Assembly (NCBI GenBank): GCA_049522195.1
Contig: JBEKOB010000144.1
Coordinates: 1 to 5,598, forward strand
Direction: 5' to 3'
DNA from: UBA9647 sp049522195
GTDB lineage: Bacteria; Bacteroidota; Ignavibacteria; UBA10030
DNA length: 5,598 nt
Of this stretch, positions 1 through 4,674 are shown one piece after another; the first letter of the stretch is position 1, and every line of letters begins with the position of its first letter. The notes under the pieces are model-generated. The model had not been told where the DNA came from. It was given only the letters and a program-made list of their open reading frames with translations, and searched no databases. Position numbers and translations under genes: made by a program.

Positions 1-585
1 AGCATCATACAGACCGGAGATTCGATCGAGCGGATCGAGGCGGTGCTCTCGGGAACGCTGAGCTTCATTTTCAACTGTCTCAACGGAGGGACATCATTCA
101 GCGAGGCGGTGCACGATGCAAAGAAACGCGGGTATACCGAACCCGATCCCCGAATCGATCTTGGTGGTACGGATGTCGCCCGGAAACTCCTGATCCTCGT
201 GAGAGAAGCCGGAATTACTATGGAGCTGGATGATATCACAATGGAACCATACCTGCCAGCGGACGTTTTCAGCGCTCCCGATTTTGGCGCGGCGCTTCGG
301 AAGGTCGACTCGGTACTCGACAAGCAGAGGCTGGCAGCCCAGAAGCTTGGCCGCAAGCTGATGTTTATCGCAAGGTTTGAAAATGGTCGTGCACGGGTCG
401 GGATCGAGGAAATTGGACAAGATCATCCATTCTATCACCTTTCCGGTAACGACAACATCGTCTCGTTGACCACACGCAGTCTGTACCGGCAACCTCTGGT
501 CGTGCGTGGCGGTGGCGCCGGAGCAAAGCTGACGGCATCTGGCCTGTTCAATGACATCGTGCACGTTTCGCATTCCATGAATTAG
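1..585 (+). CDS. thrA: Homoserine dehydrogenase domain, C-terminal part (probably bifunctional aspartokinase/homoserine dehydrogenase), 5' end outside window
   Basis: This is the last 194 codons of a gene open at the left edge in frame 1; the internal GTG at 43 is not a real start. Homoserine dehydrogenase reduces aspartate semialdehyde to homoserine in the cytoplasm, the branch point to threonine and methionine. Visible: the segment SGTLSFIFN (residues 17-25 of the fragment), then the substrate-site signature YTEPDPRIDLGGTDVARK (45-62). Its E47, D53, D58 and K62 line up with yeast Hom6 E208, D214, D219 and the catalytic lysine K223. The end (HPFYHLSGNDN..., then a PLVVRGGGAGAKLTASGLF segment) matches the ThrA-type C-terminus and stops there. 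Monofunctional Hom enzymes usually carry an extra ACT domain, so I infer the bifunctional form; the kinase half is not in the window. metA follows 21 nt later on the same strand, so the two are probably co-transcribed. Confidence 0.93.
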   Translation, partial: SIIQTGDSIERIEAVLSGTLSFIFNCLNGGTSFSEAVHDAKKRGYTEPDPRIDLGGTDVARKLLILVREAGITMELDDITMEPYLPADVFSAPDFGAALRKVDSVLDKQRLAAQKLGRKLMFIARFENGRARVGIEEIGQDHPFYHLSGNDNIVSLTTRSLYRQPLVVRGGGAGAKLTASGLFNDIVHVSHSMN

Positions 586-606
586 GAGAACTGAGGAGAA
601 GACTCG

Positions 607-1506
607 ATGAGCGTCGTACTTCCAAACAAACATCGACATCGCGGCGAGCTGGAACAGCGTGGTGTCCTATGTATTTCTGAAGAGGAGGCAAATCGCGCGG
701 ACATACGGCCTCTCCGGGTGGGAATCCTCAACATCATGCCAAAGGGGGAAGCGTACGAACCATACCTCCTCTTCCCTCTCAGCCGGACGATCATCCAAAT
801 TGAGCCGATATGGATCCGGCTCCACTCGCATGCCTACAAAAGCACAGACCTGGATCATCTCGATCATTATTATGACTACTTCGAGAATGCCATTGCAAAA
901 GCCCCGCTTGACGGCCTCGTCGTGACCGGTGCGCCGGTCGAGGAAATGGAGTACGAACAGGTCAGCTACTGGGATGAAATCACCACCATTCTGACATTCG
1001 CGCGTCAGAACATCACTTCGACATTTGGAATCTGCTGGGGAGGGTTGGCCCTGGCTAAGATGGTCGGGATAGAAAAGGAAATGTTTGACAAGAAGCTCTT
1101 TGGCGTATTCGAGACGAGGAATCTCGACAGGTCACACCCGATCACCGGCGAGCTGGATGACGTCTTCTGGTGCGTGCAGAGCCGGCACTCGGGGATCTCC
1201 GACGATGTCCTCGAACGAAAACGATCAGAAGGTAAACTCAATCTTCTGGCACATTCCGATAATGGCGGCTATACAATTTTCGAGAGCGCAGACCGTCGTT
1301 TCCTGATGCACCTGGGGCATCCGGAATACGAAGCTCAGCGTCTGGTTGATGAATACAGAAGAGATGCAGCTCTCGGAAGATCAGATGTGCCGCTGCCTGC
1401 CAACCTCGACGTCAACAAACCGGTCAACAGGTGGCGCAGCCATGGATTGGAATTCTTCGCGCAGTGGATTCGGTATATTTACGAACCAACAAGCCGGGAA
1501 GCATAG
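607..1506 (+). CDS. metA: Homoserine O-acyltransferase of the MetA (HTS) family, predicted acetyl-CoA-dependent
   Basis: 299 residues, close to E. coli MetA (309). It acylates the hydroxyl of homoserine, the first committed step to methionine, in the cytoplasm. The fold is glutamine-amidotransferase-like. Visible: LRVGILNIMPK (36-46), GLVVTGAPVE (103-112), the nucleophile C143 in FGICWGG, and HPE (238-240) giving the catalytic H238 and E240. These correspond to E. coli C142, H235 and E237. The conserved tail NRWRSHG is at 274-280. The position equivalent to E. coli G111 is E112; Glu here is associated with acetyl-CoA use and Gly with succinyl-CoA, so O-acetylhomoserine is the predicted product. 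The stretch after MPK (GEAYEPYLLFPLSR) departs from the common TExQ-type sequence, suggesting a divergent subfamily. ATG 607 is preceded by AGGAG (594-598) at 8 nt. The 21-nt gap after thrA implies an operon. Confidence 0.93.
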   Translation: MSVVLPNKHRHRGELEQRGVLCISEEEANRADIRPLRVGILNIMPKGEAYEPYLLFPLSRTIIQIEPIWIRLHSHAYKSTDLDHLDHYYDYFENAIAKAPLDGLVVTGAPVEEMEYEQVSYWDEITTILTFARQNITSTFGICWGGLALAKMVGIEKEMFDKKLFGVFETRNLDRSHPITGELDDVFWCVQSRHSGISDDVLERKRSEGKLNLLAHSDNGGYTIFESADRRFLMHLGHPEYEAQRLVDEYRRDAALGRSDVPLPANLDVNKPVNRWRSHGLEFFAQWIRYIYEPTSREA

Positions 1507-1704
1507 TGATTACACGGCGATGATCCAGCCTTTCGGCCTCTTTCACTGGCAATGGACGAGACCGTTGTTGCCCTCTTCAACGCGCTGACCACAGCAACGT
1601 TTCCAAGATACAAAAGAGCGCCCCCGTTATCCCGCGTTCAAGTGGCTCCCTTCAGGTTGCGACTGGCTGGCCAATTCTCTATATTCCGCTGTTGAACGGA
1701 CGAG
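1507..1704. other. Intergenic region between metA and intI
   Basis: 198 nt with no supportable gene; no frame gives a recognisable product. No G+C-rich hairpin with a T-run follows metA, so no intrinsic terminator is called. The right part contains the candidate intI promoter (1657-1685). A lone GTTGAAC at 1691-1697 fits the crossover consensus GTTRRRY, but no cassette begins there. Confidence 0.6.
1657..1685 (+). promoter_or_regulatory. Candidate sigma70-type promoter for intI
   Basis: TTGCGA (1657-1662) and TATATT (1680-1685) are separated by exactly 17 nt and end 19 nt before the intI ATG at 1705. Spacing and position are right for a promoter with a very short leader. The match was found by eye and the host's sigma-factor preferences are unknown. 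I see no LexA-like palindrome overlapping it, although many integron integrases are SOS-controlled. Confidence 0.45.
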
Positions 1705-2742
1705 ATGATGCAGAAGAGCGGTCCCGTGACATACGATCCGGAAGCACAGATTGCGCGTCCCGAGCGTTCGGTCGTTCCGGATGCGCGGCCTAAATTGCTC
1801 GACAGACTACGCGAGGCAATGCGCGCCCGCCATTACAGTCGGCGGACCGAGGAAGCTTATGTCATGTGGGTCAAACGTTTCTGCTTTTTTCATCATCTGC
1901 GCCATCCGGCCGAAATGGCCGAGCTCGAAATAAATGCCTTCCTGACGCATCTGGCCGTTAAAGAAAAGGTCAGTGCATCGACGCAGAATCAAGCGCTCTC
2001 AGCGCTTCTCTTCCTTTACCGTCATGTGCTCGCTCGAGAAATCGGGGAGTTGGGCGATGTGGTTCGCGCCCGCACCTCCCACCACATACCCATCGTCCTA
2101 ACACGAGAAGAGGTCAAAAACGTACTTGGTTGTCTCACAGGAGACAAATGGCTGATGGCTTCATTAATGTACGGTGCGGGGTTGCGCCTGATGGAATGCC
2201 TGTGCCTGCGCGTTCAGGACATCGACTTCGCCCGCAACGAGATACTCGTTCGTAGCGGCAAGGGCGCGAAAGACCGTATCACCATGCTACCAGAATCGCT
2301 CAAAACCCCGCTTCAGGATCATCTCAAGAAGGTCAAAGCTATCCACCAGCTGGATGTGGCGAGTGGCTGGGGGCGCGTTCAGCTTCCAACGGCTCTTGAC
2401 CGCAAATATCCCAACGCCCCTACCGACTGGCGCTGGCAATGGGTATTTCCGCAGGAGAACCGATGGACTAATCCAGAGACAAAGGAGCAAGGTCGCCATC
2501 ACATTGACGAGTCACTGGTTCAGAGAGCTGTAAAAGAGGCGGTCAGTATGGTCGGCCTGACAAAGCGTGCCACATGCCACACATTCCGGCATTCATTTGC
2601 CACTCATCTATTGGAAGCTGGCTACGACATTCGAACGGTGCAGGAGCTTTTGGGCCATAGTGACGTGAAGACGACAATGATTTATACTCATGTGCTAAAC
2701 CGTGGCCCGGCCGGGGTTCGCAGCCCGGTTGATGGACTGTAG
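1705..2742 (+). CDS. intI: Integron integrase (IntI-type tyrosine recombinase)
   Basis: 345 residues (IntI1: 337). It recombines attI with the folded bottom strand of attC to insert and excise cassettes. The N-terminal SAM-like core-binding domain spans about 29-115 (HYSRRTEEAYVMWVKRF at 43-59). The catalytic domain carries R161 (GAGLRLMEC), K186 (SGKGAKDR), H292 and R295 (HTFRHSF), H318 (LLGHSD) and nucleophile Y327 (MIYTHVL). Each is offset by +15 from IntI1 R146, K171, H277, R280, H303 and Y312, so the catalytic half aligns without net gaps. The IntI-specific insert is at about 213-266 (QLPTALDRKYPNAP, WRWQWVFPQ, RHHIDES), which separates it from XerC/D. The tail GPAGVRSPVDGL is also IntI-like, so the gene looks intact. 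Start: ATG 1705 or 1708, with only a weak purine-rich stretch (GGACGAG, 1698-1704) in front; the first 28 residues are poorly conserved. Confidence 0.96.
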   Translation: MMQKSGPVTYDPEAQIARPERSVVPDARPKLLDRLREAMRARHYSRRTEEAYVMWVKRFCFFHHLRHPAEMAELEINAFLTHLAVKEKVSASTQNQALSALLFLYRHVLAREIGELGDVVRARTSHHIPIVLTREEVKNVLGCLTGDKWLMASLMYGAGLRLMECLCLRVQDIDFARNEILVRSGKGAKDRITMLPESLKTPLQDHLKKVKAIHQLDVASGWGRVQLPTALDRKYPNAPTDWRWQWVFPQENRWTNPETKEQGRHHIDESLVQRAVKEAVSMVGLTKRATCHTFRHSFATHLLEAGYDIRTVQELLGHSDVKTTMIYTHVLNRGPAGVRSPVDGL

Positions 2743-2756
2743 AACGAAACAAGGAA

Positions 2757-2778
2757 TCTTATGCCGACCCACATAAGA
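2757..2778. repeat. Inverted repeat just after intI
   Basis: TCTTATG (2757-2763) and CATAAGA (2772-2778) are perfect reverse complements around an 8-nt loop, 14 nt past the intI stop. The stem is A+T-rich and no T-run follows, so it is not a standard intrinsic terminator. It could be a 3'-end hairpin, a protein-binding dyad or chance. Confidence 0.4.
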
Positions 2779-2812
2779 CGCCATACCATAGAACGCGAAG
2801 GGACACAAGTGG

Positions 2813-2842
2813 TTGAGCTTGGAGGGATTACTGCAATAAGAT
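2813..2842 (+). promoter_or_regulatory. Weak candidate cassette promoter (Pc)
   Basis: TTGAGC (2813-2818) and TAAGAT (2837-2842) are 18 nt apart, each matching 4 of 6 consensus bases, upstream of attI and pointing into the array. Integrons normally drive cassettes from a Pc in intI or attI, so the place is right, but the match is poor. Read-through from intI is an equally good explanation here, because intI points the same way. Confidence 0.22.
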
Positions 2843-2906
2843 CCAGTGTGGTGACGGCGTATTATACGGATCCCGAAAGAGTGTTTCACATAATAGGCGG
2901 ATCATT

Positions 2907-2922
2907 CTAATCAATGTTAGCC
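2907..2922 (+). other. attI: attI recombination core (occupied)
   Basis: CTAA (2907-2910) and GTTAGCC (2916-2922) form the inverted L/R core expected of attI, compared with CTAA-6 nt-GTTAG in attI1. The R box fits GTTRRRY except for C at its sixth base, which belongs to the inserted cassette. Crossover is placed between G2916 and T2917 because the cassette's own R'' box (ending at 3431) is the exact complement of the sequence starting at 2916. No attC-like sequence lies upstream, so this is the start of the array. Confidence 0.78.
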
Positions 2923-2941
2923 CGCCGCTTCTTGACGTGCA

Positions 2942-2948
2942 AGGAGAA
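2942..2948 (+). promoter_or_regulatory. Ribosome-binding site of the cassette 1 gene (decides the start)
   Basis: AGGAGAA lies 6 nt before ATG 2955 (8 nt counted from AGGAG). It selects this ATG over the in-frame GTG at 2937, which is upstream of the site and would add six residues in front of a good lipoprotein signal peptide. Confidence 0.8.
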
Positions 2949-2954
2949 TTCATC

Positions 2955-3419
2955 ATGAGAATATTGCTTGCAATTATCGGAAGCTTGATCATCATTTCGG
3001 GTTGTTCCATTCTAAATCCTTCAAGCCCAGAACAATTGACTATCAAAGTTAACGCTGCGAGCTTTACTAGCCCGAACAAGTTCAGCGCAACTGTAACGAT
3101 TGACAACAATCTTGGCCGGCAAGTAAACATCCTGAATGTCGGTTGCTTGCAACTAGGTGGAAGTTTCATGCCTTGGTTCATTCTCGAGATCTCCAAGGGC
3201 AACCAGTGGGCGACATTTGGTGCACCAGCGTGCGTCGCCATCGACGCCGGCTTTGCCAGTCTTCCGAATAACAGTCAACTTCTGTGCATCGAAGCAATGT
3301 ACACGGATTCAGTTCCAACCGGAATATACCGTCTTCGGTTTGACATTCGGGAAGCAGATCTGGCTACAAAACTTCCAGAAGACAAGCTATTGTCCAACAA
3401 TTTGTCGATCACGCGATAG
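2955..3419 (+). CDS. Small predicted lipoprotein, function unknown, cassette-encoded
   Basis: 154 residues from ATG 2955. Residues 1-16 form a short signal peptide with one Arg and a hydrophobic core. It ends in the lipobox IISGC with C17 as the lipidated cysteine, and Ser follows at +2. The mature part reads as one beta-sandwich-like domain of alternating hydrophobic strands: FSATVTIDNNLGRQVNILNV (43-62), then WFILEISKGNQW (74-85), ending PTGIYRLRFDI (121-131). This resembles Ig-like domains found in many bacterial lipoproteins, but I cannot name a family. Three further cysteines (C64, C93, C111) could form a disulphide outside the cytoplasm. No enzyme motif is visible. It is the only gene in cassette 1 and its TAG overlaps the 14-nt terminal arm. 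Codons look more A+T-rich than in thrA/metA, in line with foreign origin. Presence of a gene is well supported; its role is unknown. Confidence 0.82.
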   Translation: MRILLAIIGSLIIISGCSILNPSSPEQLTIKVNAASFTSPNKFSATVTIDNNLGRQVNILNVGCLQLGGSFMPWFILEISKGNQWATFGAPACVAIDAGFASLPNNSQLLCIEAMYTDSVPTGIYRLRFDIREADLATKLPEDKLLSNNLSITR

Positions 3420-3424
3420 CGGCG

Positions 3425-3586
3425 GGCTAACCAGTCGCTCAAGCTGACGGCTGAAGCTGGGGCACGTACTCGCCACGCACAAGAGATGGAAAGTAATAGC
3501 CCACACGCCGCGAAAGTAAATCGGAATATCGCGCGGTGGGTAATTCGGAGTGCCGTACGCCGCAGCTTAGCTCCGGTCCGTTAGGC
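3425..3586 (+). repeat. attC: attC site of cassette 1
   Basis: R'' is GGCTAAC (3425-3431) and R' is GTTAGGC (3580-3586, a perfect GTTRRRY), with crossover after G3580. Arm L''/L': AAGCTGACGGC (3441-3451) pairs with GCCGCAGCTT (3559-3568) as 10 bp with A3447 left unpaired, the kind of extra-helical base that marks strand choice in attC. A second imperfect hairpin, 3500-3513 with 3529-3540, makes 12 bp with two bulges (A3505, C3509). At 162 nt it is longer than most described attC sites. The first 26 nt from 3427 and the 31 nt at 3555-3585 are identical in attC2. Confidence 0.9.
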
Positions 3587-4433
3587 GGCGCGAAGAACAT
3601 GGCATCACTTTCTGGAGAACACACAAATGCGAATAGCAAGATTTCTACTATCTACGCTTTTGTACTTAATTGCCTTCAATTGTGATTTGGTGGGGCAGAT
3701 TCTTGTTGGTCCAAAAGTCGGATTCAATCTCGGCGTATTTTCGGTTGATAACCAAGCGCCTGAAGCCAAGAATTCGCTGAGATTTGGATGGACGTTTGGA
3801 GGTATTGGAGAATTGAGAATCAGCGACAATCTTTCCTTCCAGGTAGAACCCACATACATTAATAAGGGTACAAAAGTTAGCTTCTTCGACGGAATTCGCC
3901 AAGTAGATTCGGACTTGCGATTTTCTTATCTCCAAATCCCGCTAACTGTAAAAGCCAAAATCTCTGCCCAAGCATTTTCCCCCTATGCTTTTGTTGGGCC
4001 TAACCTTGGATTTTTGTTGTCTGCAAAAGCGGAGTCAAACCTGGGTGGTTATCAACATGAGTCAGATTTGACCAGCGACTATAGAAAAACCGACATCGCT
4101 ATCGATGCAGGTTTGGGGTTCGAACTTCCTTTAACTGAGTTTATCATTCTTACAGCAGATGCCCGATATTCATTCGGTCTCTCAAATATTGATGCTCGAA
4201 AGATCGGCGCAGTCCGTACTCGTGGAGTCCAACTATTCATTGGAACGCTATTTCAATTATGAATTCTCGCGCCGCCTAACCAGTCGCTCAAGCTGACGGC
4301 TCCAGCAGAAGCAGTTTCTCGCCGCGCGAAAGAAATAATTGGTTAATATAAGCCAACGCGCCGCGATAGTAAATCGCAATCTCGTGCGGTGGGTAAGTCA
4401 AACTGCAGTACGCCGCAGCTTAGCTCCGGTCCG
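3581..4433 (+). mobile_element. Gene cassette 2 (outer-membrane barrel gene + attC2)
   Basis: 853 nt. 3580-3593 is the exact reverse complement of 4267-4280 (14 nt), which fixes both ends as for cassette 1. It contains one gene in standard orientation with a 46-nt leader. The stop codon lies just before the attC arm. A hand count of 3841-3900 gives 25 of 60 G+C against 40 of 60 at 901-960 in metA, so composition differs from the host loci, at least in these samples. Confidence 0.88.
3627..4262 (+). CDS. PorT-family outer-membrane beta-barrel protein, cassette-encoded
   Basis: 211 residues. Residues 1-24 look like a signal peptide (RIAR, then a hydrophobic run) with likely cleavage after VGQ24. 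C19 is preceded by FN, not a lipobox, so a lipoprotein is unlikely. The mature part follows the PorT-like barrel pattern (OMP_b-brl_2 type): GPKVGFNLGVF (28-38), FGWTFGGIGELRISDNLSFQVEP (53-75), then YLQIPLTVKAKI (101-112), PYAFVGPNLGFLLSAKA (119-135), GLGFELPLTEFIILTADARYSFGLSNI (162-188), and a terminal strand VQLFIGTLFQL. These are glycine- and aromatic-rich alternating strands ending in a hydrophobic C-terminus suited to barrel insertion, about eight strands by eye. The family is common in Bacteroidota; named PorT belongs to type IX secretion, but most homologues have no known role and I do not infer one. GGAGAA (3614-3619) precedes ATG 3627. It is the only gene of cassette 2. Confidence 0.85.
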   Translation: MRIARFLLSTLLYLIAFNCDLVGQILVGPKVGFNLGVFSVDNQAPEAKNSLRFGWTFGGIGELRISDNLSFQVEPTYINKGTKVSFFDGIRQVDSDLRFSYLQIPLTVKAKISAQAFSPYAFVGPNLGFLLSAKAESNLGGYQHESDLTSDYRKTDIAIDAGLGFELPLTEFIILTADARYSFGLSNIDARKIGAVRTRGVQLFIGTLFQL

Positions 4434-4439
4434 TTAGGG
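4274..4439 (+). repeat. attC: attC site of cassette 2 (last in the array)
   Basis: R'' is GCCTAAC (4274-4280, a perfect RYYYAAC) and R' is GTTAGGG (4433-4439), with crossover after G4433. It shares 26 identical nt (4276-4301) and 31 identical nt (4408-4438) with attC1, and a similar central part (for example CGCCGCGA-AGTAAATCG with one base changed). The sequence after G4433 has no matching R'' anywhere downstream in the window, so the array ends here and 4434 onward is probably the displaced right half of the original attI. Confidence 0.9.
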
Positions 4440-4674
4440 CACGACTCAAATGACCCAAGTGCCTAATTGGATGACACATGAAGATGACAGGCGTCGAGAA
4501 GCGAGAATTGCTCGGCTTGAGTGTTTTCTGCCGAGATCACTCTGCGTTGAGAAATGCAAGATGATTTGCTGGAACCCAGCGCACATCTGGCTGAAGTACT
4601 AAGGGGAGGCGATTCGAAACCATCCGACCCGAATTCGAGACTCTGACGCGGTTCAGTGCGTCGCTTTGACCAGT
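4440..4674. other. Non-coding region between the integron and the oxidoreductase gene
   Basis: 235 nt with no supportable gene on either strand. A minus-strand open frame (4463-4705) overlaps the end of the oxidoreductase gene out of frame and looks random. No third cassette or attC is seen. GACGC (4645-4649) and GCGTC (4658-4662) make a 5-bp hairpin 12 nt past the oxidoreductase stop, too weak to call a terminator. Confidence 0.55.

Larger units (their letters stand above)
2743..2915. other. intI-attI leader without a gene
   Basis: 173 nt between the intI stop and the first cassette. It shows none of the sequence shared by the two attC sites, so it is not a decayed attC; it is best read as the attI region. 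It holds a 7-bp inverted repeat (2757-2778), a weak promoter-like pair (2813-2842) and two CGGATC copies 31 nt apart (2867-2872, 2898-2903). Those copies might be accessory integrase-binding direct repeats like those of attI1, but at 6 nt this is only suggestive. Short frames on either strand look random. Confidence 0.55.
2917..3580 (+). mobile_element. Gene cassette 1 (lipoprotein gene + attC1)
   Basis: 664 nt from the T after the attI crossover to the G of attC1's R' box. The ends are proven by complementarity: 2916-2929 is the exact reverse complement of 3418-3431 (14 nt), the pairing expected when a free circular cassette reforms its attC. It contains one gene in the standard orientation, a 38-nt leader with its own ribosome-binding site, and a stop codon overlapping the start of the attC arm. 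Confidence 0.88.
1657..4439 (+). mobile_element. Integron: intI, attI and a two-cassette array, integrase in the same orientation as the cassettes
   Basis: All parts of an integron are present: a complete IntI gene (1705-2742), an attI core (2907-2922), two gene cassettes (2917-3580 and 3581-4433) and two attC sites. The attI lies beyond the 3' end of intI, so intI and the cassettes read the same way. In class 1 and Vibrio integrons intI is divergent from the cassettes; the reversed layout is known from a few lineages such as Treponema denticola and some Planctomycetes. No transposase, IS end or resistance gene is in view and housekeeping genes flank both sides, so I infer a sedentary chromosomal integron. 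The left limit given here is only the promoter. Confidence 0.9.

Noticed and set aside
94..639. Long minus-strand open frame of 181 codons
   Set aside because: It lies antisense to thrA, whose translated sequence carries clear homoserine dehydrogenase motifs; the antisense product is unrecognisable.
1507..1600. Possible remnant of a gene interrupted by integron insertion
   Set aside because: Neither strand gives a recognisable fragment and stops occur early in frames continuing past metA.
1691..1697. GTTGAAC, a match to GTTRRRY, just 5' of intI where attI usually lies
   Set aside because: No cassette starts here, there is no CTAA-like L partner at proper spacing, and the paired cassette ends show that the active attI is at 2907-2922.
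2828..3241. Minus-strand open frame of 137 codons across attI and cassette 1
   Set aside because: It crosses the crossover point and is antisense to the lipoprotein gene, which has a ribosome-binding site, signal peptide and lipobox. No such support exists for the minus frame.
3439..3639. Minus-strand open frame within attC1
   Set aside because: The region is explained by attC secondary structure and the frame crosses the cassette boundary.
4605..4645. tRNA-like stretch containing ATTCGAGACTC
   Set aside because: The flanking bases do not form a T-arm stem and no acceptor or anticodon arm can be drawn.
4645..4662. GACGC-8 nt-GCGTC hairpin as a terminator of the minus-strand oxidoreductase gene
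   Set aside because: The stem is only 5 bp and no T-run follows on the minus strand.
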